Made by a program: the position numbers and the translations under genes. A DNA stretch of 64,000 bases from Bacillota bacterium (GTDB lineage: Bacteria > Bacillota > Clostridia > Acetivibrionales > DSM-1351). The notes under the pieces were generated by a model. It did not search any database and was not told the DNA's origin. It saw only the letters and a list, made by a program, of their open reading frames with translations. Shown here piece by piece: positions 24,938-34,686 of this stretch. The DNA lies in contig JAEWMS010000026.1 in assembly GCA_023393115.1 (NCBI GenBank), forward strand, positions 52,179 through 116,178. The letters run 5' to 3'. How positions within the stretch are numbered: the stretch's first letter is position 1; the number at the start of each line of letters is the position of its first letter.

Positions 24938-27900
24938 TTAAGAGCTTATCTGCTCCTTCTGTACCAGTACTTCCGTTTCCTCTGCCGATTTTTCTGGAAC
25001 TTCTGCAGTTGCCACAGGCGGATTCTTAAGGTTTTTGAAAGCCACCGACATCATAAGCTTGATTCTATTAAGCTGATTAACCTCACTGGCACCGGGGTCG
25101 TAATCTACAGCCACAATATTGGATTCGGGATATCTCCTTCTGAGTTCCTTTATCATTCCCTTTCCGGTAACATGGTTGGGTAAACATGCAAAGGGCTGCA
25201 TACATACAATATTTCCTGCCCCACTCTTAATCAGCTCAATCATTTCGGCAGTAAGGAACCAGCCTTCACCCGTCTGATTTCCGATAGATAGAATTTCTGA
25301 GGCACTGTTAGCCAGTTCGTATATTGAATGTGGAGGATCAAATCTCTTACTCTTACGCAGATACTTTTTCATATGTCTTCTGTACCACTCGATAGCTACA
25401 ATGGCAAGATTGTTAATAATTAATTTCTTAAAAGTACCTGACAGGTTTTTATACTTATAGTTTGCATCATAAGCACAGTATAGGAAGAAGTCAATCAGGT
25501 CAGGCATTACTGCTTCAGCACCTTCATGCTCCACTACAGCCACAACATTGTTGTTTGCATCGGGGTGGAACTTGACTAGTATTTCTCCGACAAGTCCAAC
25601 CTTTGGTTTCACTGTATCCTTTAGTTCGAGAGCATCGAATTCTTTAATAATACCCTTAATATTACGGTTAAAGCTTCCCCTCTTACCCTCACTAATTGAA
25701 TCAACACAAATCTTTTTCCACTTCCTGTAGAGTTCATTTGCCGAACCGGGTACAACCTCATAGGGTCTTACCCTGTAGAGTACTCTCATTAGTAAGTCTC
25801 CATAAACAAGACCTTTAAATGCACTATCAAGAAGGTCTAATGAGATTTTGAAACCGGGCTGCTTATCTAAACCAAGTGCATTTAGTGAAATAACCGGAAT
25901 CTGGCTCATTCCCGCCTCAATCAGTGCTTTTCTCAAGAAGCCGATATAATTTGTAGCACGACAGCCACCACCGGTCTGAGTAATTAAAACCGAGGTATTG
26001 TTCAAGTCATACTTGCCTGATTTCAACGCATGAATAATCTGTCCTACTACAATAATTGTCGGATAGCAGGCATCATTGTTTACATACCTTAAGCCTTCTT
26101 CAACAGCAGAATTATCTAAGGTTGGAAGCACTTCTACCTTATACCCGCATCTATTAAAGGCAGCCTCAACAAAATCAAAATGAATTGGTGACATCTGTGG
26201 AGCAAGTATTGTATGCTTTCCTCTCATCTCTTCAGTAAATATTGCCTTTTTATGAGGCTCATGCTTCTGATGAGGTTTTAAGGCCTTTTTGTCCCTGTCT
26301 TCAATAGCTGCAACAAGTGATCTGATTCTAATTCTGGCCGCACCCAGGTTATTACCCTCGTCAATTTTCAGTACAGTGTAAATATTATCATTGGTATATA
26401 AAATTTCCTGAACCTGATCGGTGGTAACAGCATCAAGTCCGCATCCGAAGGAATTGAGCTGAATCATTTCAAGCTCGGGATACTCATTTACTACAGTAGC
26501 AGCAGCATATAGTCTGGAATGGTATTTCCACTGATCCACAACTCTGAGAGGGCGTTCAACCCTGCCCAAATGTGCTATGGAGTCCTCTGTAAGTACCGCA
26601 AACCCGTGAGAAGTTATAATCTGAGGAATACCGTGGTTTATTTCAGGGTCAATGTGATAAGGTCTTCCGGCAAGGACTATACCTCTCTTGTTGTTTTCTC
26701 TGAGATATTTAAGAGTCTCCTCACCCTTATGTCTTATATCCCTTTTTACCTTCTCATCCTCAGCATAGGCCATTTCCACAGCATTCTCTATTTCTGCTCT
26801 GGTTATGTTGAATTCCTTGCCAAGCTCCTCAAAAAGTCTTACCTTCATCCTTTCCTTATTGTCATAAGGAAGGAACGGATTCATAAACTTAATACCCTTT
26901 GTCTTAAGAATATCCATATTATTCTTTATTACTTCAGGGTAAGACGTAACAATAGGACAGTTATAATGATTGTCGGCACCTTCATCTTCAACCATTTCAT
27001 ATGGCAGACAAGGATAAAAGATAAAGTTAACATTTTTGTTTACAAGACTGGTAATATGACCATGCACCAGTTTTGCAGGGTAACATACTGATTCTGAAGG
27101 CATGGTTTCAATACCAAGCTCATATATCTTCTTTGATGAGCGGGGTGATAATTCCACCCTGAACTTAAGCTGATCGAAGAAGGTAAACCAGAATGGATAA
27201 TTCTCATACATGTTAAGAACACGCGGAATACCAACAGTTCCTCTGGTATACTCAATACCCGATGGCTGCTTGTAACCTACTATTCTCTTGTATTTGTAAT
27301 CATAAAGGTTAGGTACGTCCTCAGTAAAGATTTCGATACCTGCTCCCCTCTCACATCTGTTACCGGATACAAATTTGCTCCCATCACTGAACTCATTTAT
27401 GGTCAATAGGCAATTGTTATTACATAGCTTACATCTCTGAAGTTCAGTATTAAAATCGAAATCTCCGATTTTTTCCTTAGATATAAGGGTAGACTGCTCA
27501 CCGGAATAACGTTCCTTTGCAATCAAAGCGGCTCCGAAAGCCCCCATGAGACCGGCAATATTCGGTCTTACAGCCTCTCTCTCTGAAATGAGCTCGAAGC
27601 TTCTCAATACAGCATCGTTCAGGAAGGTTCCACCCTGAACAATTATCTTTTCACCCATTTCCTTAGGATCACGGATTTTTATAACCTTAAGAAGCGCATT
27701 CTTAATTACAGAGTATGACAACCCTGCTGAAATATCTCCAACCTGGGCCCCCTCTTTCTGTGCTTGCTTAACTCTGGAGTTCATAAATACAGTACATCTG
27801 GATCCCAGATCAACTGGTTTTTCAGCCAATAAGGCCTGAGTAGCAAAATCTTCAACAGTAAAATTCAGAGATTTTGCAAAGGTCTCAATAAAGGAACCAC

Positions 27901-29245
27901 AACCGGAGGAGCAGGCTTCATTAAGCATAATACTGTCAATTATTCCATCCTTGACTTTAAGACATTTCATGTCCTGTCCGCCGATGTCAAGTATAAAATC
28001 AACCCCCGGAAGGAAAAAATCAGCCGCTTTATAATGAGCTATTGTTTCTATTTCTCCTATATCCACCTTTAGGGCGGCCTTAATCAAACCTTCTCCGTAG
28101 CCGGTTACTGTAGAATTTACTATCCTTGCTGCAGGAGATAGTTTTGAGTATATATCATTTAATATTCTTATTGAAGAATTCAGAGGGCTTCCCTCATTAC
28201 TTCCGTAATGTGAATAAAGAAGTTCTCCGTTTGTATCTATTAAAACTGCTTTGGTTGTGGTAGATCCGGCATCTATACCTAAAAAGCAATCTCCGTTGTA
28301 TTGTTCAAGAGCTTTCACACTTACAGTGTGCTTTGCATGTCTTTCTCTGAATTCATCAAGCTCCTGCTGATTATTGAACAAAGGCTTAAGTCTTTCCACC
28401 TCATGAACAACTATTGTATTCAGTTCGGGAAGCTTGGCTTTCAGGTCCCTAAAGGACACAACCTTGCATTCTTTTGATGAAAGAGCCGCACCAATAGCAA
28501 CAAACAACTGTGAGTTTTCAGGGAAAATAACCTGTTCCGGTTTCAGATTAAGAGTTATTTCAAATCTCTTCCTTAATTCAGATTGAAAATACAAAGGACC
28601 ACCCAAAAAGGCTATATTTCCCTTTATAGGCTTACCACAGGCCAATCCGCTAATTGTCTGATTTACTACTGACTGAAATACTGAGGCTGCAATGTCTTCC
28701 TTTGCAGCGCCTTCATTTAAAAGGGGCTGAATATCTGTTTTTGCAAAGACACCGCAGCGAGCCGCTATGGGATAAATAATTCTGCTGTTTTTGGCATACT
28801 CATTTAAGCCTGTAGCATCTGTTTGAAGCAACGAGGCCATCTGGTCAATAAAAGAGCCAGTACCACCGGCACAGGTACCATTCATACGCTGCTCCAGACC
28901 ACCCTTGAAATATGTTATTTTAGCATCTTCTCCACCCAGTTCAATAGCAACATCTGTATTGGGAATAAGTGTTTGTACAGACTCGGCGCCTGCAATAACT
29001 TCCTGGATAAAGTCAAGATCCAACCACTGCGAAACCAGCAAGCCACCCGAGCCGGTTATCATAACAGTACATTCTTCCTGATAAAACTTATCGCAGGTCT
29101 CGTCCATCAATTCAAAAATCGTCTTCCTTATATCGGAATAATGTCTTTGATATTTCGAAAATACCAGCTTGTTACTTTTATCAAGAACTGCCATTTTTAC
29201 AGTGGTTGATCCAACGTCCAACCCCACAAGATAATTCTTTTTCAT
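24938..29245 (-). CDS. Fused 2-hydroxyacyl-CoA dehydratase-type activase with two ATPase modules and HgdB-like region
   Basis: A 1435-residue protein. Residues 1-275 and 318-580 are two BadF/BcrA/HgdC-type ATPase modules, each with DxGSTT phosphate loops (GLDVGSTTVK, GIDAGSTTTK). In HgdC-type activators a [4Fe-4S] cluster is held by two Cys of each subunit; here each module keeps such a pair exactly 39 residues apart, Cys125/Cys164 and Cys445/Cys484, so one chain may build the cluster internally. A Cys-rich stretch follows (C605, C608, C612, C631). Residues ~650-1000 are the DUF2229 activase-associated region, ~1040-1210 an HgdB-like domain with DACYP and GGGCRATNY, and the C-terminus holds CMQPFACLPNH. 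The family probably drives ATP-dependent low-potential electron transfer. The partner and substrate are unknown, and no dehydratase subunits lie beside it. Confidence 0.92.
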   Translation of the reverse strand: MKKNYLVGLDVGSTTVKMAVLDKSNKLVFSKYQRHYSDIRKTIFELMDETCDKFYQEECTVMITGSGGLLVSQWLDLDFIQEVIAGAESVQTLIPNTDVAIELGGEDAKITYFKGGLEQRMNGTCAGGTGSFIDQMASLLQTDATGLNEYAKNSRIIYPIAARCGVFAKTDIQPLLNEGAAKEDIAASVFQSVVNQTISGLACGKPIKGNIAFLGGPLYFQSELRKRFEITLNLKPEQVIFPENSQLFVAIGAALSSKECKVVSFRDLKAKLPELNTIVVHEVERLKPLFNNQQELDEFRERHAKHTVSVKALEQYNGDCFLGIDAGSTTTKAVLIDTNGELLYSHYGSNEGSPLNSSIRILNDIYSKLSPAARIVNSTVTGYGEGLIKAALKVDIGEIETIAHYKAADFFLPGVDFILDIGGQDMKCLKVKDGIIDSIMLNEACSSGCGSFIETFAKSLNFTVEDFATQALLAEKPVDLGSRCTVFMNSRVKQAQKEGAQVGDISAGLSYSVIKNALLKVIKIRDPKEMGEKIIVQGGTFLNDAVLRSFELISEREAVRPNIAGLMGAFGAALIAKERYSGEQSTLISKEKIGDFDFNTELQRCKLCNNNCLLTINEFSDGSKFVSGNRCERGAGIEIFTEDVPNLYDYKYKRIVGYKQPSGIEYTRGTVGIPRVLNMYENYPFWFTFFDQLKFRVELSPRSSKKIYELGIETMPSESVCYPAKLVHGHITSLVNKNVNFIFYPCLPYEMVEDEGADNHYNCPIVTSYPEVIKNNMDILKTKGIKFMNPFLPYDNKERMKVRLFEELGKEFNITRAEIENAVEMAYAEDEKVKRDIRHKGEETLKYLRENNKRGIVLAGRPYHIDPEINHGIPQIITSHGFAVLTEDSIAHLGRVERPLRVVDQWKYHSRLYAAATVVNEYPELEMIQLNSFGCGLDAVTTDQVQEILYTNDNIYTVLKIDEGNNLGAARIRIRSLVAAIEDRDKKALKPHQKHEPHKKAIFTEEMRGKHTILAPQMSPIHFDFVEAAFNRCGYKVEVLPTLDNSAVEEGLRYVNNDACYPTIIVVGQIIHALKSGKYDLNNTSVLITQTGGGCRATNYIGFLRKALIEAGMSQIPVISLNALGLDKQPGFKISLDLLDSAFKGLVYGDLLMRVLYRVRPYEVVPGSANELYRKWKKICVDSISEGKRGSFNRNIKGIIKEFDALELKDTVKPKVGLVGEILVKFHPDANNNVVAVVEHEGAEAVMPDLIDFFLYCAYDANYKYKNLSGTFKKLIINNLAIVAIEWYRRHMKKYLRKSKRFDPPHSIYELANSASEILSIGNQTGEGWFLTAEMIELIKSGAGNIVCMQPFACLPNHVTGKGMIKELRRRYPESNIVAVDYDPGASEVNQLNRIKLMMSVAFKNLKNPPVATAEVPEKSAEETEVLVQKEQISS

Positions 29246-29270
29246 ATTTTACCAATTCTCCAAAATTAAT

Positions 29271-29294
29271 AATATAACGAGGCAATGGATGTCC
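29271..29294. repeat. 24-bp motif shared with 49454-49477 (copy 1)
   Basis: The stretch holding AACGAGGCAATGGATGTCC matches 49454-49477 at 22 of 24 positions (both differences are A/G transitions). This copy lies 26 bp upstream of the activase start, in antisense orientation to that gene. Confidence 0.5.
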
Positions 29295-29418
29295 CCCGTG
29301 TTTCTCAAATCACTTTCGCTGCCATAATTATACCAAAGTCATATACAATAATGTAATGGCAATCTTTTACGCAACTGACCTTTTGGATATTAAATTTCAT
29401 CCTGTTATACTTAATAAA

Positions 29419-31200
29419 TTATTCCTTAGTAATATCTATATGCAACTCCTGTAATTGTTTTTCATCAACAATATCAGGTGCGTTATCCATTGGACTTGAA
29501 GCGTTCTGAACCTTAGGAAATGCAATTACATCTCTTATGCTGCCGGTCTTTGCCATTAACATAATCATTCTGTCCAGCCCAAAAGCCATACCCCCGTGAG
29601 GTGGTGTTCCATATTTAAAGGCATCCAGAAGGAATCCGAACTTTCTGTTAGCATCCTCTTCTGTAAACCCTAGCATCTTAAGCATTTTAGCCTGCAACTC
29701 CTGAATGTGGATTCTTATGCTTCCTCCACCCAGTTCAACACCGTTTAACACTATGTCGTAAGCCTTAGCACGAACTTTTCCGGGATCAATATCCAAAAGT
29801 TCAATATCTTCATCCATGGGGCATGTAAATGGATGATGCTTAGCTGCATATCGTCCTTCCTCTTCATCATATTCAAACAATGGGAATTCTGTAACCCATA
29901 GGAATTTATATTCATCCGGATTCAAAATATCAAGCTTTCTCGCAAACTCAAGTCTTAACTGTCCAAGGGCATCATAAACAACGCTGTTTCTGTCAGCAAC
30001 AAAACAGATAAGGTCTCCTGCTTCAGCCTGTGCTCTTTCAAGAAGAGCTTTCATTTCATCCTCGGACATAAACTTTGCAAAGGAGGATTTGATCTCATTA
30101 TTACTGTCTATTGATATCCACGCCATTCCTTTTGCCTTGTAAGTCTTCACAACTTCAACGAGAGCATCTATTTCTTTTCTGCTGAACTTAGCACAGCCTT
30201 TGGCATTTATAGCTCTGACGCTTCCGCCATTGGCAATTGCATCTGTAAATACTTTGAAGCCGCATTCAGCTACAAGATCAGACACATTAACCAATTCCAT
30301 TCCAAAACGTATATCAGGCTTGTCGGAGCCAAATCTCTCCATAGCCTCAGCGTAAGGCATTCTAAGGAATGGGGTCTCAAGTTCAACATTTAGAGCTTCC
30401 TTAAATACTCTTTTAATGAAACCTTCATTTGTTGTTAATACATCATCAACGTTTACAAAGGACATCTCTATATCAATCTGGGTAAATTCAGGCTGTCTGT
30501 CAGCTCTCAAATCCTCATCTCTGAAGCACTTTGCTATCTGGAAGTACCTATCAAACCCTGAAACCATCAGCAGCTGCTTATAAAGCTGTGGAGACTGCGG
30601 AAGGGCAAAGAATTTTCCGGGATGTACACGGCTAGGAACAAGATAATCCCTGGCTCCCTCCGGGGTACTCTTTATTAATATAGGTGTTTCGACTTCAAGA
30701 AACCCATTCTCATCATAGTAGTCACGAGCAACCTTTGCAACTCTGTGTCTGAGTATGAAATTTCTCTGCATGTCGGGTCTTCTTAAGTCTAGATATCTGT
30801 ATTTTAATCTTGTAATTTCATTTACATCTGAATTCTCTTCAATATATATCGGTGGTGTTTCAGCGGTACTAAGTATTCTGAGTTCCTTAGCGTTAATTTC
30901 AATTTCACCGGTTTCCATTTTTTTGTTTACAGCCTCGGGTGCTCTTGCTGCAACTGTCCCTACAACCGCAAGTACATATTCACTCCTGATGGTCTTTGCC
31001 TTTTCAAACATTTCTCCATCTTTATCGGTAAATACCAGCTGCAATATACCTGATCTATCTCTTAAATCTACAAAAACCAAGCTGCCAAGATTTCTCTGTT
31101 TCTGAACCCAACCCATAACCGTAACGGTTTCTCCAATATTAGCTGAGGTCAGTTCTGTACATTTGTGACTTCTTTTGAGTCCGTAAATTGATTCTCCCAT
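29419..31200 (-). CDS. aspS: Aspartyl-tRNA synthetase
   Basis: Full bacterial-type AspRS of 593 residues. N-terminal OB-fold anticodon-binding domain (1-105, VMGWVQKQRNLGSLVFVDLRDRSG given for position), class II core with FLEVETPIL (motif 1), YFQIAKCFRDEDLRADRQPEFTQIDIEMSF (motif 2 region) and GMAFGLDRMIMLM (motif 3), and the bacterial GAD insertion at about 285-420. Start with AGGAGG. It is the second gene of hisS-aspS and lies 130 bp after the hisS stop; this gap is filled by the 94-bp structured repeat. The T-box upstream of hisS should control it. Whether it charges only tRNA-Asp or also tRNA-Asn cannot be told by eye. Confidence 0.98.
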   Translation of the reverse strand: MGESIYGLKRSHKCTELTSANIGETVTVMGWVQKQRNLGSLVFVDLRDRSGILQLVFTDKDGEMFEKAKTIRSEYVLAVVGTVAARAPEAVNKKMETGEIEINAKELRILSTAETPPIYIEENSDVNEITRLKYRYLDLRRPDMQRNFILRHRVAKVARDYYDENGFLEVETPILIKSTPEGARDYLVPSRVHPGKFFALPQSPQLYKQLLMVSGFDRYFQIAKCFRDEDLRADRQPEFTQIDIEMSFVNVDDVLTTNEGFIKRVFKEALNVELETPFLRMPYAEAMERFGSDKPDIRFGMELVNVSDLVAECGFKVFTDAIANGGSVRAINAKGCAKFSRKEIDALVEVVKTYKAKGMAWISIDSNNEIKSSFAKFMSEDEMKALLERAQAEAGDLICFVADRNSVVYDALGQLRLEFARKLDILNPDEYKFLWVTEFPLFEYDEEEGRYAAKHHPFTCPMDEDIELLDIDPGKVRAKAYDIVLNGVELGGGSIRIHIQELQAKMLKMLGFTEEDANRKFGFLLDAFKYGTPPHGGMAFGLDRMIMLMAKTGSIRDVIAFPKVQNASSPMDNAPDIVDEKQLQELHIDITKE

Positions 31201-31233
31201 ATTATCCTCCTAAGCCGTTCAGGGCTTTGATAC

Positions 31234-31327
31234 GCGCATAGCGCGTTAAAAAATAGTAATGAAAAGACACTCAGTGGCTTTTCGCTGCGTGAAATGCACG
31301 TTGACTCATCAAATGCTTTTTTCACGC
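31234..31327 (-). repeat. 94-bp structured repeat, copy A (hisS-aspS intergenic)
   Basis: Ungapped match to 61101-61194 with 78 of 94 positions identical (my count). Read on the minus strand, three hairpins are visible: GCGTGAA...TTCACGC, GAAAAGCCAC...GTGTCTTTTC, and CGCGC-TAT-GCGCG. Most differences fall in loops. It sits in the 5' leader of aspS, about 35 bp before the start codon. Confidence 0.75.
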
Positions 31328-31329
31328 TA

Positions 31330-32649
31330 TTAAGCTTTTAGTTGCTCAATAATCTGTTCAATATTAAGTTCAACCTGATCGCCTGTAGTCATATTTTTAA
31401 GCTTGAATAGTCCTGAATTTACTTCGTCCTCTCCAACCACTACAGCATATGGAATTCCCAGCTTATCAGCATATGCGAATTTCTTGCCTATCTTGCCTTC
31501 ATTAAAGTAGATTTCAGTAGAAATGCCTGCATTCCTAACCTTGGTTGCCAGTTCCAAAGCCTGTGACATTGTCTCCTTCATGGGTATAACAAGAATTTGA
31601 GATGGAGTAGCCTTCTTGCTTTCACCGAGTACACCTGCCTCCCTTAACTGATAGAACAGCCTTGAAAGACCGATGGATATACCAACACCGGGTAACTTCT
31701 TTGTTGTATAGTTCTGAGCCAGATTGTCGTATCTTCCCCCTGAACATACACTTCCAATAGAAGGATATTGATTAAGAATGGTTTCATAAATTGTTCCGGT
31801 GTAATAGTCAAGCCCTCTTGCAATTGTAAGATCAACAGTATAGTTTTCTGCAGGAACCTTAAAGGCATCTATATAATTGATTACCAGTTCCAGTTCATCT
31901 ATACCTTCAGTAAACATATCATTGTTGACTTGAAGCTTTCGAAGACTTTCAATTATCTCGTTGCAGCTTCCTTTTATACCTACAAATTTAAGTACACTTT
32001 CGGCATCACTGTCAGATAGACCAACTGTCTTAAGTTCTTCCAAAACAGCATCTTGACCGATTTTTTCAATTTTATCTATTATTCTCAGAACTTCTGCTTT
32101 ATCTGATACGTTCAGGCTTTCAAAGAAACCGTTAAGGATTTTCCTGTTATTTAGTCTAATAGTAAAATCACTGAACCCCAGAGCCTTAAAGGTTGAATAT
32201 ATAACGCTTAAAATTTCAGCATCATTAATAACACTTAGGCTTTCAAAGCCTATAATATCTATATCACATTGGTAAAACTCTCTGAATCTGCCCTTCTGTG
32301 GTTTTTCTCCTCTGAAAACCTTTCCGATATGGTATCTTTTAAACGGGAAGGTCAATTCACCAAAGTGTTGAGATACATACCTTGCCAATGGTACTGTCAG
32401 GTCGAATCTTAAAGATAGATCATTATCACCCTTGTTGAACCTGTAAACCTGTTTTGCTGTTTCGCCTCCGCTTTTCGCCAATAACACCTCGGATTTTTCA
32501 ATCATCGGAGTATCAAGGGGAATAAATCCGTAAGTCTCATACGTCTTTTTTATAGTCTCCAACATCTGATTAAACACCATCTGGTCGGCGGGCAATAATT
32601 CCATAAAGCCCGGCAAAATTGAAGGCGTCACTACTTGTTGCTTTGCCAT
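31330..32649 (-). CDS. hisS: Histidyl-tRNA synthetase
   Basis: HisRS of 439 residues from the ATG at 32649 (GGGAG site upstream; the ATG at 32667 runs into that site). Class II core: SLRFDLTVPLARY (motif 1/2 region), KRYHIGKVFRGEKPQKGRFREFYQCDID (motif 2), ARGLDYYTGTIYE (HisA motif), SGGRYDNL and GVGISIGLSRL (motif 3), then an anticodon-binding domain from about 340 with VIPMKE. First gene after the T-box and promoter, followed by aspS. The T-box specifier includes the His codon CAC, in agreement with control by uncharged tRNA-His. Confidence 0.98.
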   Translation of the reverse strand: MAKQQVVTPSILPGFMELLPADQMVFNQMLETIKKTYETYGFIPLDTPMIEKSEVLLAKSGGETAKQVYRFNKGDNDLSLRFDLTVPLARYVSQHFGELTFPFKRYHIGKVFRGEKPQKGRFREFYQCDIDIIGFESLSVINDAEILSVIYSTFKALGFSDFTIRLNNRKILNGFFESLNVSDKAEVLRIIDKIEKIGQDAVLEELKTVGLSDSDAESVLKFVGIKGSCNEIIESLRKLQVNNDMFTEGIDELELVINYIDAFKVPAENYTVDLTIARGLDYYTGTIYETILNQYPSIGSVCSGGRYDNLAQNYTTKKLPGVGISIGLSRLFYQLREAGVLGESKKATPSQILVIPMKETMSQALELATKVRNAGISTEIYFNEGKIGKKFAYADKLGIPYAVVVGEDEVNSGLFKLKNMTTGDQVELNIEQIIEQLKA

Positions 32650-32767
32650 TTGCACAACTCCCATCATAATATATAATTAAATTATTTACATAAATTTTCA
32701 AAATAATAATAAAAGGAAAACCTGATTGCATGAAGGAATATTACTTTACTCAATTTTCGCTATTACG

Positions 32768-33080
32768 TTAAAAAAGTTCCCTTATCCCGACAAGGGACGA
32801 GAGGAACTTCCCGTGATGCCACCCTAATAATTTCCGTCGTATGATAGTGTAACGGAAACTGACTCGAATCTTTAACGCAGAAAACGGATAAGCTTTTAAC
32901 TCATCAGCCCAGGGAAACATAATTCCCAAGAGGGTGTCTTTCACCAACTTTTCTATAAGCTGCTCACAGTCTTTGACAGCTTTTCCCTGAATAGAAGCAT
33001 TGATTACTCTTCCCTTTTAAGGCTTATACGGTATTAATCAATATATCCAACGAATATATCCAGTTAATATTTTTAGTCTA
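32768..33080 (-). promoter_or_regulatory. T-box riboswitch of hisS-aspS with overlapping GAC/CAC specifier
   Basis: A leader of about 310 nt on the minus strand. Its features are AGAGTA near the start of stem I (about 33008), a specifier-loop region GGTGAAAGACACC with GACAC at 32938-32934 (CAC His at 32936-32934; GAC Asp at 32938-32936), the T-box AGGGTGGCATCACGGG (32825-32810), and a terminator AAGTTCC...GGAACTT followed by T6 (32809-32768). Uncharged tRNA would stabilise the antiterminator. Confidence 0.93.
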
Positions 33081-33086
33081 ATATAT

Positions 33087-33115
33087 ATTTTAAAATTCAC
33101 ATTTGATATTGTCAA
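33087..33115 (-). promoter_or_regulatory. Promoter of the hisS-aspS T-box operon
   Basis: On the minus strand TTGACA (33115-33110), a 17-bp spacer and TAAAAT (33092-33087). Transcription should start near 33080, just ahead of the T-box leader. Confidence 0.75.
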
Positions 33116-33181
33116 CAATTATTGTTGGATAATTCTGCTTCAGGTAATTGCCGGCTTGGGTCAAGCCTTCTTAACTCATCG

Positions 33182-34651
33182 CTATTCACCATTCACTACA
33201 AATAATGTCTCTTTTCTTAAAAGCATTTCATCAATCCTTCCAAGGTATTCCTCAACACTTTTAACATTGAAAGCCCTTTCAATTCTATTATCAGGAAAAA
33301 CTATTTTGGTTACTGCCCCAGCCCCACAAGCGTAAATGGACTGTCTCTCCTCCATAATCTGAATATTATACAGACTCTCTTTTCCTTTCAGACTGTAACC
33401 GATATTTTCAAGGTTCCCAAGTATATTTTTCTGTCTATAAAGATAATAGGGCTCCATTCCCATACTTGATGCATACTTTCTAGCAGCATCCACCATTTCG
33501 GCGACTTGCTCATATTCTCTGGAAAGACTATAATTATCCAGCTCCAGAGTGAGCCGGGAAGCCCTTTTTATAGCCATAGTATGAACAGTTAAGCTTTCTG
33601 GTTTAAGCTTTATTATCCGCTCCATGGTATTTTTGAACATTTCTATATCTTCCCCCGGCAGTCCGCAAATAACATCCATGTTAATATTGTCAAACCCCAA
33701 CTCCCGTGCTGTGTAAAATGCCCTTTCCACCTCTGCCGGGGTATGGTTTCTGCCGATGCGTTCAAGTGTGGAGGCATTCATACTTTGAGGATTTATACTA
33801 ATCCTTGATACTCTGCTGTTCTTTATTACCTTAAGCTTATCAGTATCAATTGTATCGGGCCGACCTGCTTCCAAAGTGTATTCCTTCAGAGAGGTTAGGT
33901 CCAGATGGGTTTCAATACCCTGAAGCAATCTTTCCAGCTGAGTGGGATTAATTGAGGTAGGTGTACCACCACCGATGTAGATACTCTCAATTTTTTGTCC
34001 TCTGCTCCGAATCAGACCTTGAGCGTGTTTTATTTCTTTCAAAAGCGCATCCAGATAAGCATTCACTACCTTTTTATATTGCCCGATTGTACTGGAGCTA
34101 AAGGAACAATAAAGACAGCGGGTTGGACAAAAGGGTATGCCGATATACAACGAAACTGCATCCGGTGCCGAGTCTATGAACAACTCCCTCTGGTTTACCG
34201 CAACGTCATACAATAGCTGTGCCTTGTTTTTAGCTACATAATAGTCCTCAATCAGTGCTTTAGTAACCAGTTCTTTATCCTTTCCCCGGTCCAGAAATTC
34301 ATTTACAAGCTTTGCCGGCCGTATTCCGGTCATTACCCCCCAAGGGATTGCCTTACCCGTATATTTTTGGAGAAGGAGAAACAGCTTTCTCTTAAAAACT
34401 TTTCTGGTTTCTTTTAGGTGGGCATCTGAAACAGGTATAGCAATCTGTTCGTAATAATTTCGGTGGCTGTCACTTATGCTTATTAAAATACTGGATACAG
34501 GGTTCTTATCAAATCGACAGAATAGAAATGACCCGGAATTTTGATCCCAAGGGCCATCAATTTTGATTAATTCATCTTTCAAGAAAAACAGTTTTACAAC
34601 ATCTTCAAATTCATAATCAAAGCGGTTACATTCATTTTTATAGTAAATCAT
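33182..34651 (-). CDS. hemZ: Coproporphyrinogen dehydrogenase-type radical SAM protein HemZ
   Basis: Radical SAM protein of 489 residues related to oxygen-independent coproporphyrinogen III oxidase HemN; the HemZ group is named for this reaction but its biochemistry is debated. The cluster motif C-x3-C-x2-C is visible in IGIPFCPTRCLYCSFSS, followed by YIGGGTPTS and INMDVICGLPGE as in HemN-like enzymes. The start at 34651 is preferred because GGAG is 5 nt upstream and the length to the first conserved block matches other HemZ proteins; a GTG at 34693 overlaps the neighbouring gene. It follows the MBL hydrolase closely in the relA-dtd-MBL-hemZ series. Confidence 0.92.
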   Translation of the reverse strand: MIYYKNECNRFDYEFEDVVKLFFLKDELIKIDGPWDQNSGSFLFCRFDKNPVSSILISISDSHRNYYEQIAIPVSDAHLKETRKVFKRKLFLLLQKYTGKAIPWGVMTGIRPAKLVNEFLDRGKDKELVTKALIEDYYVAKNKAQLLYDVAVNQRELFIDSAPDAVSLYIGIPFCPTRCLYCSFSSSTIGQYKKVVNAYLDALLKEIKHAQGLIRSRGQKIESIYIGGGTPTSINPTQLERLLQGIETHLDLTSLKEYTLEAGRPDTIDTDKLKVIKNSRVSRISINPQSMNASTLERIGRNHTPAEVERAFYTARELGFDNINMDVICGLPGEDIEMFKNTMERIIKLKPESLTVHTMAIKRASRLTLELDNYSLSREYEQVAEMVDAARKYASSMGMEPYYLYRQKNILGNLENIGYSLKGKESLYNIQIMEERQSIYACGAGAVTKIVFPDNRIERAFNVKSVEEYLGRIDEMLLRKETLFVVNGE

Positions 34652-34686
34652 TTTCTCTCCATTATTGTATAAAACGATAATCTCTT

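Noticed and set aside
33153..33167. GGCTTG/CAAGCC hairpin as the hemZ terminator
   Set aside because: It lies on the upstream side of the T-box promoter without a T run on either strand, so termination is unsupported.
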